Positions 33,885 to 43,750 of a DNA stretch of 64,000 nucleotides are shown here, one piece after another. Numbering within the stretch: the first letter of the stretch is position 1; the number at the start of each line of letters is the position of its first letter. The position numbers were made by a program, and so were the translations under genes. The notes below the pieces were generated by a model. It worked only from the letters and a program-made list of their open reading frames with translations. It had not been told where the DNA came from and did no database searches. Where the stretch lies: assembly GCA_963920635.1 (NCBI GenBank), contig OY987299.1:28040901-28104900 (forward strand). The letters are read 5' to 3'. This stretch comes from Pseudeuparius sepicola (taxonomy: Eukaryota; Arthropoda; Insecta; Coleoptera; Anthribidae).

Positions 33885-35054
33885 CAGGGTGTTCCTTAAT
33901 AACATGCTAATACTTAAGGGGGTTATTTTTGGGCCCATTTTAAGAAAAAAACTTCATATGAACGTATGTCGTAAACGTCCTAACTTTTGAGGTATAGGGC
34001 GTTAAAGTTCATTTTTTAAAATTGAATTTTGGCTACATCTCCCGAAATAATCAAGCTGCGGAACTGAAATTTGGCACTGCTATGTTTTTGGGGATGGAGA
34101 ATAAGCTGAAAATGTCAATTTCACCGTATCTCACAGAGGGCGCCACTTGCGCTGTTTTTTGATCACGCTTTTACGCGTAACTTTTTTGAGGTTATCTTTT
34201 TGGTCCTGCAGGTCCATCATTTTAGTGCATCTTTTCATTCTGCAAGAAAAAGGTACTCTTGTTTCATAACGATTAAATCGACCGTTTGCGTTGAAATTAC
34301 CAAAACGTGCCCCAAAACACCTGTTGATTCCAATATTCGAAACATAAAATGTTCACCTACTGCTTTCAAATGTTACAGATCAACTGTACATTCAAAATGA
34401 TGAAAAAAATGCCAAATGGGCATTGGTCAAAACACCATTGGTTTTCTTGAAATAGAGTGTCCAAATTTTGTCAAATTCAATCCTTTCCATTTTGAAAGCG
34501 AATAATTTTTGGTACATTGTTCGTAGGAATTTTTTTCTCAGTTTAAATGGAACAGTTGATCTGTAAAACTTGAAAGCAGTAGGTGAACATTTTATGTTTC
34601 GAATATTGGAATCAACAGGTGTTTTGGGGCACGTTTTGGTAATTTCAACGCAAACGGTCGATTTAATCGTTATGAAACAAGAGTACCTTTTTCTTGCATA
34701 ATGAAAAGATGCACTAAAATGATGGACCTGCAGGACCAAAAAGATAACCTCAAAAAAGTTACGCGTAAAAGCGTGATCAAAAAACAGCGCAAGTGGTGCC
34801 CTCTGTGAGATACGGTGAAATTGACATTTTCAGCTTATTCTCCATCCCCAAAAACATAGCAGTGCCAAATTTCAGTTCAGCAGCTTGATTATTTCGGGAG
34901 ATGTAGCCAAAATTCAATTTAAAAAAATGAACTTTAACGCCCTGTATCTCAAAAGTTGGGACGTTTACGACATACGTTCATATGAAGTTTTTTTCTTAAA
35001 ATGGGCCCAAAAATAACTCCCTTAAGTATTAGCATGTTATTAAGGAACACCCTG
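33885..35054. mobile_element. 1170-bp palindromic element, TA-flanked
   Basis: CAGGGTGTTCCTTAATAACA is mirrored at the right, with TA on both sides. The arms are about 510 bp with a spacer of about 140 bp (34400-34540), near-identical, so the same short peptide frame appears on both strands. No transposase. A diverged piece of the arm occurs at 22880-23000. Confidence 0.9.
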
Positions 35055-35108
35055 TATATATGTATATACAGGTACTACCACTATCTAATCATTCAAAACA
35101 GAAAGACA

Positions 35109-35430
35109 CTAAATTAAGAACTGTTTTTCAAATAAATCTTTTTTAACTTTGCTTCTGAAACTAGTGATCCCCAGGTGCTTAAACAGATGATATCGGTTAT
35201 AGAGTTTGAAAACGTTATAAGTAAAACATCGTTTAAATAATTCAGTTTTATGCATCGGTGGTGATATATAACCTCTAAAACGAATACTCACTGAATGAAC
35301 ATCACTGCGATATCTAATTTTATTAGTCAAGTATGGCGGACATTGTGTTTTAATTATTTTATGATAAAGAACTGCAGAGTGTAAAATACGCCGATTTTCC
35401 ATACTTAACCAGATAACGCGTGAGAAAGAG
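35109..35430 (-). pseudogene. LINE D ORF2 C-terminal domain
   Basis: Reads RVIWLSMENRRILHSAVLYH, then PPYLTNKIRYRSDVHSVSIR and SPPMHKTELFKRCFTYNVFK, ending at a stop after KKDLFEKQFLI. This arrangement (L-P-P-Y-L..R-S-x-V-H..F-x-R-S/C-F) is common at the end of CR1/Jockey-type ORF2 proteins. No catalytic residues remain. Confidence 0.7.
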
Positions 35431-35464
35431 TTAAATTAATTTGTGTCGTTGGTTATTAGCTATA

Positions 35465-36230
35465 CGGGGTGATTCAGTCATGATGTGAAAAATTTTAGCC
35501 ACTCAGTGCATGGGGGAGATCTGCTAAAATTTAAAATCCGAAAGAATTTTTTTCTCGAAGTTTAAAACGTGGGTCAACTGATCCTTAATACCCATAAGTA
35601 ACTCGACGGTTCTGCTTCAATGCCAACCATCAAGAACGGTAGTGGAGGGCTATGTTGCCACATTTCAATCTTTTGTGTAAGGTGGAACTGAAGAAATAAG
35701 AATACCTTTTATTTATTGACTTTAATGAAAACATGAAAAATATAACGGAGTAATGTAATATTTAAAATAAAAATAGTATTAGTGAAAAATAAAATAAAAT
35801 AAAATGATACACTCTATTCAATCAAAATGCAAGTGGCGCGTAAACATTTACACGATGGATGCACGTGAACAATTCTGAGGGCTAATACAAGGCAGGGCCG
35901 CATTAAGGACGATCTCTATGAATTTTAAAATATAAAATATTAAAATAATATGCCTCAGTATTAAGAACTTTAAAAACAAACTTTTATGGCACATCTAATC
36001 ATTCACTTACCTGAAAATTTCTACGATTAACACAAATCGTAGCTCCAACAATTAATAAGCAGCGAAAGAATTATATCGGAAAAAATTAAAAGTCCACTTG
36101 CAACTCAATAAACCTCTGTAATAAATAACGACTCGCTGAACTCGCCGGCCAGGAAAGACTTTACTGCCGACTAGCCAATAGCAAGCCGATCACGTGCGTA
36201 TCACGCTCTAGCCATGCAACAACTTTTATT
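35465..36230. other. AT-rich sequence with one MITE-like left end
   Basis: At 35463 TACGGGGTGATTCAGT resembles the ends of the 61785-62956 element, but I found no partner end. The rest to 36230 shows nothing recognisable; 36130-36230 is GC-richer. Confidence 0.35.
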
Positions 36231-36250
36231 TATATTTTGCCTACGTCCAT

Positions 36251-36281
36251 CTGATGATTCCCAAAAAGGATGAAACCGGTA
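36251..36281 (+). ncRNA. Hammerhead-ribozyme-like core, tandem copy 1
   Basis: CTGATGA (36251-36257), short stem TCC...GGA, GAAA (36272-36275), CCGGTA. The core boxes are exact. Stem II is short (three pairs) and stem III minimal, so activity might need a dimer. Confidence 0.55.
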
Positions 36282-36521
36282 ATGGGCTGGTTGGGATCAT
36301 TGTGCCTGCAGCATGTCAGGACATGTCCCAACAAAGATATCAATATCTTTGACGTTACGTTGGTGAAGGAGAAAACTTTTATCTTTGCAATGTTTATTCC
36401 CAACGAAAATAGAGAGCCAATGGTGTAGTTCAATGCCGGTAGGGGTATTAGCCCTCGGAGTAGTTGTTTCTGTTGGTTCTATCTTTCGAATCCATCCACT
36501 CCGGATTTTGCCTACGTCCAT

Positions 36522-36552
36522 CTGATGATTCCCAAAAAGGATGAAACCGGTA
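36522..36552 (+). ncRNA. Hammerhead-ribozyme-like core, tandem copy 2
   Basis: Same core as at 36251-36281, 271 bp downstream in the same orientation. Confidence 0.55.
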
Positions 36553-36669
36553 ATGGGCTGGCTGGGATCATTGTGCCTGCAGCATGTCAGGACATGTCCC
36601 AACAAAGATATCAATATCTTTGACGTTACGTTGGTGAAGGAGAAAACTTTGATCTTTGCAACTTTTGTT

Positions 36670-39350
36670 TATGTTTCACTTGCGTTTATTTTGAATAGAG
36701 TATAGTATTAGTGTTACAAATATAATTACGAGGAAAAATAAAATTATTTCCATGTTATTATACTATAACCATTAATGTTTTCGTAATTGATTTCTGGTTT
36801 AAAAGTTTACTGAAAATTCAAACATGATTTAATAGTGATTTTCGAAAAGTATTCAAAATTATTAATTTTCATCATTTTAATAGAAATGAAATTAGTCTTC
36901 ATATTTTTTCATTAATAAAATTATTGATTTACGTATGTATGTCTTCGTAATTGACTTAAGATAAGAATGTGTACCGAATTATCGTAAAATATACTGACAA
37001 ATTGCCAGAACTGTACTTGATGTACTATTTGTCATATCTCCCTAATTCTTCCAACTAGCCTTCTGCCGTTTTGCAACTAGTGTTACCAACCCTCACTTTA
37101 TTCTTTCAAGGTGCCTTCTGCCAGCCCGCCTCTCGCTATATCCGTAACAACGGAACCTATAAATGATCAAATTCCCACTTTACCGAGTGACCCCTACTCC
37201 TACGTAGCCAGCTCTTAGACTATTAGTGGTGTGGGATGTAGGTCAGGATACAATATTCCCTCTTTACATCATGTATGTAGGTAAAGAATGCTAGGTGGCC
37301 GCATCTTGTATATTATGTGGTAAGGACGGTAGGGGAAGGTGACGTCACTGAACGTCCAGCACGAAATTATTTTATATAATTATACATACTAATAGCATAG
37401 ATTGCAAGTATTGTGAAGCTATTTATCCCGAAACTGAGCTTTTGATAGTTGAGAATTTGATCTGCCTAATCCGTAAAATACACTACTATTATTATTGTGT
37501 AGAATTACTTAATAATAATAATAAATAATAACAAACGTGAGCAACGCTGTAAAACTTTAATTTGGTATAGTTTCAGTCTTCGGCTTTTTTGAGAGAACAA
37601 AGTAATTACCTAACTTTTCAATATCAATCGTTTTGGAGTGATACCTAAATACAGCAATCGTATACAAATAAAAAAAGAAGTTAATGCGCCGCAGGCGACA
37701 ATATTCAAATTTTCAAGGTCAAACAGTTTAAATGAACTAAAAAAATTAAGTAACCTAATATTAAAAAAATATATTACGCAAGTTAACTGATTATATTTTT
37801 TCTTTGTTAACTGTGTTATACCCACCATAACAATTATTTTTTCTACTCCTATGCTAGTAACATACTTATTAAGTGACGGTTTAGGTTATAAGTAAGTTCA
37901 TTGTTACGAACACTGATACGTAATGACTGACACGTAATAAAAAAAATACGTATCTGTTCTTAAGGCGCTACGATACCCCCCATTTGCAAGGGTTTCGTAG
38001 TTTACATCTCCTACTTGCATTTCTTAATATTTTCACTTGATTTTTTTTGTGGCTTAGATAAAACTATGAAGAATCGTCGTTGTGTATCACGAACTGTGCA
38101 GGACTAATGCGACACTGTGAAAAAAAATGCCAAACATACCCGAAATTCGACTATATTCGCTTAAGAATTTCGAGTATTTCCGCCACTCAAAAATAATTCG
38201 AAAGACACAACGACGATTGAGGCATTCGATAACATTATTTTAAGACTACTTTCAAGTCGATACGTTTGTTCGTTTGGCTATGATTTGAAAACTACGAACC
38301 CATTGCCCGGCAATAAAATGATCCGTGAATTGGCCATCTGAGCAGGAATTAGACGTACGGAGATAGGCGGGCGGGCGGGCGTTCGCTGGAACTCGTGGTT
38401 CCCCTACTTCCCCCTACTTCGGCCTACCTCACCGGGCTCAGGAACCACGTCAGGGGAACTTTCAATCGATATCAGATGTTTCATATTTCATTTTATTAGG
38501 GAGTTATTTGTGTTTCGCTTGTTTTGAATATTAGCAGATATTTATATTTCCGAGTACCCGAAGGTGAAGAAAATATTTTCTACCGCGACATTATGTATGT
38601 CGACTGACATAATATAATATCCATTATTATTATTCCTTCAGGAATAATAAATAAATAATTATTATTCACAAAGTACTGTTTGCTTTTGTGTAAAAATGGT
38701 TTAATCCCTAGGGCATAAAATGGCCTGGTCGTGCAAAAAGAGTAAATTTAAATTCTAGACCATATTGTGCGCTTGATGTTTACTTAAAAATGTGATAGGT
38801 AAAAGCAATATTTTTGTCAAATAAATGGGTCATGTGAAAACGAATAATATCCTATGTAATACGATTATTGTGTCAAATCGCTGCATGATAAAAGCTAATT
38901 TATATACTTTCCAGAGAGCACGATTATAAATCTGACATCCAGTCAGTTTTAGAAACTTGTTCGTTATAAGATTGTTCGAAAGTCATTGGAGTTGAAAATC
39001 TGGCAAAATAAAAATAGTACATTTTATTGTTCCAGTCTGTCGAATTTACGACATTTTAATACATTTTCTAGGAGGTTCGATAATTCAGATTTGTCAGAAG
39101 GTTCTGAAACTGAACGGCAGTCAGGATAATGTTTGATAATGATATCACAACAGTCACAGTGAAACCAATAGGAGTAATTTGTGGGCTTGTGTGCTTTTAT
39201 TCCCGTACCAAATAGGATTCCCAGAATTTGAGAGAGGGCTACTGGGGTACTAACACATATTTTGCACACTTATTATTCGGATTTAGGTACCTACCTATAC
39301 CTAGGTGTTGACTAGTCAACGGTAGGGGAATAATAGGGCTTTGAATGGAA
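36670..39350. other. Long AT-rich stretch with one GC island, no gene
   Basis: 37480-37530 holds (ATT)/(TAA) runs. 38330-38470 is a GC-rich island (GGCGGGCGGGCGGGCG). No motif-bearing ORF on either strand; 37610-37828 and 39024-39269 on the minus strand show no known domain. Confidence 0.4.
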
Positions 39351-39358
39351 CATTTACA

Positions 39359-39764
39359 AGGGATTAGAAATTAATAGTTCCTATTATCTCACAACTATTA
39401 CTTTATTTAAAAAAGGAGACCGGTTTCGTAACTCTATAAATTTACCTACATCCTCAGGGCAGGTAGTAGGTATATGTATAAATAAATAAAGAACCTTTAC
39501 TTACCTAGCCATTATATATTTGAAATATATACATTCAGCCACAAGTCAAAGTTGAAACAATTAAAAACATTTACATCATTATTATCTTGTTTTAAGTATC
39601 TCCTCCAAATTTTCTGCAAGCTCTTAGACTATATTTACTTTTTTAAATCTTATATTGTAGTCCTTGAAGATGTAATTTTATAGATTAACGAAACCGCTTA
39701 CTGTTTTTAAATAAACAAATAATAGTTGTGATATCCTAATAGGGCCTATTCACTTCCAATCCCT
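39359..39764. mobile_element. Foldback element with hammerhead-like arms
   Basis: The left arm (AGGGATTAGAAA, CACAACTATTACTTTATTTA, GGTTTCGTAACTCTATAAAT) is inverse to the right arm (39650-39764). Each arm carries a diverged CTGANGA...GAAAC core, minus strand at the left (39457-39418) and plus at the right (about 39662-39697). It is the same head-to-head design as 15731-16867 but a different, older sequence. Confidence 0.6.
39418..39457 (-). ncRNA. Degenerate hammerhead-like core
   Basis: Minus strand: CTGAGGA, stem GTAG...TTAC, GAAACCGGTC. CUGANGA tolerates G at the variable position. The right-arm partner has an extra T (CTTGAAGA). Confidence 0.4.
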
Positions 39765-39889
39765 CTGAAATGAACTCTTACAGGGTAGAAAGTTTTCAAT
39801 TAGATTAGATAGATAGATATAAAACATTTTATAGAAGTAGACTTTAGACACATGTCTAGTCGTAGCAACACTATTATGCAGAACAATTA

Positions 39890-40122
39890 TCCAATCAAGC
39901 ATTGATAGATGTTCAACTGACCCTAATGTGGTTCAAGAAGAATTGGGTAATCGAATCGTTAATTTAGATTTTATAATTGAGCAATTACAGAAGTTTTTTA
40001 TACACGAACCCTTCATAGTATGCACCTTTGCTGATATCAAAATGATTTTTAACACCTGTGAAATAATAGTAAAATTGCCTAGACGCCAAAAAGCTATGCA
40101 GTGTGTTGCCAACGAAAAGTGA
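39890..40122 (+). pseudogene. Possible Mutator-like transposase-associated fragment
   Basis: An open frame reading CSTDPNVVQEELGNRIVNLD then FIIEQLQKFFIHEPF and CTFADIKMIF. A G-x-R-I-V-x-x-x-x-x-x-x-x-L pattern with a following Cys is typical of the N-terminal part of a widespread insect Mutator-like transposase family (recall, not searched). It ends at a stop soon after. No DDE residues, so at best a fragment. Confidence 0.3.
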
Positions 40123-40179
40123 ACGCCCGGAATAACTCCCAAAAAATATCATTTTTGCAATAAAGCAAACAGGCCACCG

Positions 40180-40265
40180 CCGTTTTTAAATATATATTCG
40201 CGCTTCTTCGTCGGCATCGGCGAGACTCGTGTGTTCCGTCGGCGGCGGCCGGCTCCCGACTTATT
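40180..40265. other. Short GC-rich segment after a TATATAT run
   Basis: ATATATATTCGCGCTTCTTC followed by CGGCGGCGGCCGGC. It could be a promoter edge, but nothing downstream is coding. Confidence 0.25.
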
Positions 40266-40280
40266 ATTTCATATTATCTA

Positions 40281-41504
40281 CACAGAAAAAAAATACTGTT
40301 GTAATTTTAGTGAGTTCGTGTATATAGTCATTTTTACATTACTTTAAATATACAAGCAAATCCATGTGGTCCCAACAATATAATCTATACTTTCGTCGTA
40401 ATTGCAGATGAACCAATAAGTTTAAAATAGTTTAATTTCCGTTAAGAAGACGTATTGCCACTTCGATACTAAAATTGGCATACTACAATGAAAGCATAAC
40501 CTCGGTTTTAAAATGTCTCATGTTTTATTTAAACAATTAAATTTATTTTATTTAAATAATAATTCTCACCCTCGGACTACTCCAAACTATATAAGAGTAC
40601 CCCAGAAGCAACTGAAAAAACATTATAATTCATTGTATGAACAAAGCAACTTAATTGCAACTTTTATATTCATCAATATAATCAGTAAATCATGTTTTTC
40701 AATTTTTATGGTATTCAAGAAATTATTAGAATTACATATTAGAATTCATGTCAAATACAAGTTAGATTGAACTCGACTGAACCAAATCTCCTATTACAAA
40801 CACGTTAGTAAAAAAAACTGTTACCTTGACTGAGCAATTTACCAAAACGAATGATGGCAAATTTCTCAGTTAAGGTTTTGAATCAACCCTACACTATATC
40901 GTTCGTAGGTGATCTACACTCTATATCGTTCGTAGTCATAATGAACACTGTGCAAGTGAATGGCAATAGAAGAGCTGTTAATAAACTGGGGGTTACTAGA
41001 ACTATTGTATCCATTAAAATTAAATGTTATTAATTTATTGATCTCATCTGCAACATTTCTGTTTTTGTCAATTACAAGTTGCTGCACTAGCAACTTGATT
41101 TGCATTTTACACATCATTTGCTTATTATTCAGGCAATAATATGATATATTACTAATAATTATAACTGATATTAGTACCCACAATTATTACAAATCCAGCA
41201 AAAATTCAATGACAGTAGTTGTAATTTCAGTATAATAATGAACATGAGGCCTCAAATTAAACGTTATGTTGTTCTGAAAAAAGAATGTGCTTAGAAAAGA
41301 AGTATTATAGAATCAATTCCAGAACATGACATGGCATTGATTGAAATGAAATATTACATTTAAATTATTCACTCGAATTCAATATCAATTGTAATTGAAT
41401 TGATTATTATTAGTTACAAAAAAGCTTCTGCTTGAGTTTGAGGAATAATATCTCATATTGAATTAAACAGTTTTTTTTTACAAAGTAACAGATTTTTCTC
41501 AGTG
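40281..41504. mobile_element. AT-rich TA-flanked element with CACAGAAAA-type ends
   Basis: CACAGAAAAAAAATACTGTT at the left pairs imperfectly with AACAGATTTTTCTCAGTG at the right, with TA on both sides. Very AT-rich with no ORF. It resembles 23863-25343 in ends and composition. The LINE stub at 40550-40611 lies inside. The P-like element is inserted two bases beyond its right TA. Confidence 0.5.
40550..40611 (-). repeat. LINE 3'-end stub, third copy
   Basis: Inverse of 23217-23297: ATAATAATTCTCACCCTCGG and AGTACCCCAGAAGCAA. It is even shorter than the other two copies. Confidence 0.6.
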
Positions 41505-41508
41505 TAGT
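41502..41508. repeat. Target-site duplication, left (GTGTAGT)
   Basis: Identical to 47127-47133. Counting one base into the right end gives an 8-bp repeat with one mismatch, the size expected for P elements. Confidence 0.85.
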
Positions 41509-41540
41509 CCCAGAAAAGGACGAATCAGAAGTGGCACTTG
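41509..41540 (+). repeat. P-like element left TIR, 32 bp
   Basis: Perfect inverse of 47095-47126. Canonical P TIRs are 31 bp. Confidence 0.95.
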
Positions 41541-41771
41541 GCTAATTTAAGAGGGCAGAGGGGTATTTTTATGAGGTGGTGGGGACGGAGAGTATTGCTA
41601 GGCCGCCAGATCCTTAGAAAGGTTAAAACATGTCAACATATTTTTCACTATCATTTATTCATTTTGGGTAGGCATACCAATAAAATAAATATGAAATCAA
41701 TTAATATTATCTAATGTGTGCCGGTAGTAAAATTATAATGTTTTACGAACCATTTATTCTATTTATCTGAG

Positions 41772-41807
41772 CCCAGAAAACCCACAACCGGACCCCTGTT
41801 TTCTGGG
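41772..41807. repeat. Internal inverted repeat of the TIR tip
   Basis: CCCAGAAAAC at 41772-41781 and GTTTTCTGGG at 41798-41807 form a hairpin whose arms are the outermost nine bases of the TIR. Possible transposase-binding or regulatory site. Confidence 0.6.
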
Positions 41808-42294
41808 ACTTGATTATGAAAGCGGAATGCTTGACAACAGCGCGGCGCGGCGCCACAGATTCCGTTCTTGCGGTACTGCCAGATCGTCCAGTCGGGAGCC
41901 GGTAACCAAGGCAACCCACAAAAATATAATGCAAATTAACTTAGTATAAAATGAAATCGATGATAATTTACTTATAAAAATGTTAGTCCTTGATAGTACT
42001 TTGGTTGATATTAAATTGAAGGCGATAAAAATAGCTAAATGAATTTAAGGAAATTGTCAGGCATAAAAGCTGACGAAGTCCGGCAACGTCGTTCGTGGCC
42101 TACAGCTGGCGCGCCACCTACGCCAGACAGCGTCAGCATGTTCAATTTAGGTTAATCAACCCCTAATAAAACGTAAACAATAAAACGATTAACAATTTCT
42201 AAGTAAAAAAGCTCAATATTATTATCATGACTGTGATAAAAGTAGCCAAAACAGGGACCAGACAAGGTGTACAATATGTAAAGCTTCCATAACT

Positions 42295-42376
42295 TTCTAG
42301 AACGTTATGATCTGTGAACTATCATTGGCCAGGAATATTCTAGAGTATTCTCCAGTCTTCCTTTTGAGTATATAAG
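42295..42376 (+). promoter_or_regulatory. hsp70-like promoter of the transposase: HSEs, CCAAT-like box and TATA
   Basis: Distal TTCTAGAA at 42295-42302. ATTGG (inverse CCAAT) at 42324-42328. Proximal heat-shock element with GAA 42333-42335, TTC 42338-42340, GAG 42343-42345 and TTC 42348-42350, all in exact 5-bp phase, and another TTC in phase at 42358-42360. TATATAAG lies at 42369-42376. The heat-shock-factor consensus is alternating nGAAn pentamers. The leader begins about 42400 and has a 7-bp hairpin AGCACAG/CTGTGCT (42397-42427). Transcription is inferred, not shown. Confidence 0.65.
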
Positions 42377-42639
42377 CCCTGGGAATTGGGCCTAAAAGCA
42401 CAGCATAAGTATTCCCTCAACTGTGCTAAAAAGGTGAAAAGGTTAGAAACCGATTTTGTGCGAATTTTGGAGCTGAAAGAATATTCTTGGACAGTGACAG
42501 TAATCTGACAAGTTTATTTGAGATTTCTGAAGGCTAAACAATGCTTGTGTTGTTACTTCGAATACCTACTTCGTTGCTGTATTTACACTAGTGCATTGTG
42601 CCCCAGAAAACCCACTTTGTGCTTAGGTTTTGTGACGAA

Positions 42640-42731
42640 ATGGCCCCGCAATATTGCTGTGTTCGTGGATGTTCTAACAACACGAGGAATGTTGGGATAA
42701 GTTTTTTCAAAATACCTGCTGATGAAAACAG
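42640..42731 (+). CDS. P-like transposase exon 1 (start of THAP domain)
   Basis: Begins at ATG 42640, reads MAPQYCCVRGCSNNTRNVGI and on to KIPADEN, ending with two bases of an Arg codon at a strong donor AG|GTAGGT. The C-x(4)-C pair (C6/C7 and C11) is the first half of the C2CH zinc site of a THAP domain, the P-element DNA-binding module. The ATG is the first in this frame and starts the domain exactly as in other THAP proteins. CCCAGAAAA stands just upstream at 42602. Confidence 0.85.
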
Positions 42732-42824
42732 GTAGGTACCTATGTGTAGTTTGTCCGTACCTTGTTACCACAATATTATATTATAATCGTTATTATAAAT
42801 TTTATGTCCTACGTACTACCCCTT

Positions 42825-42852
42825 TTTCTGGGGTATTACCTACCCCAGAAAA
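42825..42852. repeat. TIR-tip inverted repeat in intron 1
   Basis: TTTTCTGGGGTA and TACCCCAGAAAA are perfect 12-bp arms around a few bases, again containing the CCCAGAAAA nonamer of the TIR. Confidence 0.6.
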
Positions 42853-42911
42853 CCCACAAATGGTTTCCTACTGATAATACCTACCTAACTTTTGTTTTTA
42901 ATTTTTTCCAG

Positions 42912-43080
42912 GTGCTATGAATGGGTGAGAAAGTGTGGAAGGCACGATTTGTTAGAAAAACACCCACACAGCTTTTTATTAATTATAAAGTTTGTTCAAT
43001 GCACTTTGAAAATAGTATGTTTGCAAACCAGTCGAAGTCTAGGCTAAAGAAAAAAGCAATACCAACTGTGTTCTCATCAT
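42912..43080 (+). CDS. P-like transposase exon 2 (rest of THAP domain, 1-nt lesion)
   Basis: Follows an acceptor TTTTTTCCAG. It reads CYEWVRKCGRHDLLEK, then the frame moves by one base and continues NYKVCSMHFENSMF and RLKKKAIPTVFSS. This supplies the conserved Trp, the C-x-x-H pair (C-S-M-H-F) and the AVPTIF-type box (AIPTVF). The shift lies at the A-run 42956-42960, where one missing A explains it. Without it the frame hits a stop soon after. Exon lengths confirm this: all four exons sum to 2585 nt, one short of 862 codons. It could be a real lesion or a homopolymer sequencing error. Donor CAT|GTAAGT. Confidence 0.8.
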
Positions 43081-43090
43081 GTAAGTAATT

Positions 43091-43678
43091 GGTAATTATG
43101 GAAATTAGTGTATGCACCGCTCGATTTTCTTGACATTTTGGCTACCCCCCTATTTTCGAGGTCCCTGAACACGAATCTGACCTCGGTGTTTTGAGGTCGG
43201 ACAGTTTCCGAGAAAATGAATTTTCAAATTTCCTTTTGACACCCCACTTTCACGGCGATATTTATGCTTATAATCCGGATAAATTTTTAGCTACGCAGCT
43301 CAAATTGATCACCACCCTATTGTGTGCCTTCTGCAACATCGAAACTTCGCGAAAACCCGCGGAAAGACCGAAATTTTGAAAGATTTATGCCGTGTTTAGG
43401 AACGTCCGGCCCGGCCGCTGTTTTCGTAAAGTTTCGATGTTGCAGAAGGTGCAAAATAGGGTGGTGATCATTTTGAGCTAAATTCATCTCGATTATAACC
43501 AAATATCATCGTGAAAAAGTGGGGTGTCAAAAGGAAATTTGAAAATTCATTTTCTTGGAAACTATGTCCAACCTCAAAACACCGAGGTCAGATTCGTGTT
43601 CAGGGACCTCGAAAATAGGGGGATAGCCAAAATGTCAAGAAAATCGGGCGGTACATACACTAATTTCCATAATTACCC
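43091..43678. mobile_element. 588-bp foldback MITE inside intron 2
   Basis: GGTAATTATGGAAATTAGTG and its inverse close arms of more than 200 bp (CGATTTTCTTGACATTTTGG, CAGATTCGTG-type blocks, GATGTTGCAGAAGG). No ORF. It leaves both splice sites of intron 2 untouched. Confidence 0.85.
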
Positions 43679-43750
43679 CTTCATTGTTAGATAATAATAT
43701 GTATTTTTTGCTGATATTTGTAATTTTGCTGCATTTAATTTTTTTACTAG

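Larger units (their letters stand above)
33577..35450 (-). mobile_element. LINE D: 3' part of a non-LTR retrotransposon, interrupted
   Basis: Minus strand: a C-terminal ORF2 domain (35450-35109), then 3' UTR to an AATAAA (33605-33600) and an ATT-rich tail. It is interrupted by the 1.17 kb palindrome at 33885-35054. The 5' part including reverse transcriptase is missing. Confidence 0.7.
36234..36661 (+). repeat. Direct pair of 157-bp repeats carrying hammerhead-like cores
   Basis: 36234-36390 and 36505-36661 are nearly identical (offset 271), separated by 114 bp of different sequence. Each contains CTGATGATTCCCAAAAAGGA followed by GAAACCGGTA. Tandem hammerhead-bearing repeats are known from Penelope-like elements and retrozymes. 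Confidence 0.8.

Noticed and set aside
34200..34739. The same short protein encoded on both strands (34200-34400 + and 34392-34739 -)
   Set aside because: A consequence of the near-perfect palindrome, not two related genes.
36150..36670. LTR retrotransposon with two short LTRs (the 157-bp direct repeats)
   Set aside because: No TG..CA ends, primer-binding site or polypurine tract, and only 114 bp between repeats; the hammerhead cores give a better explanation.
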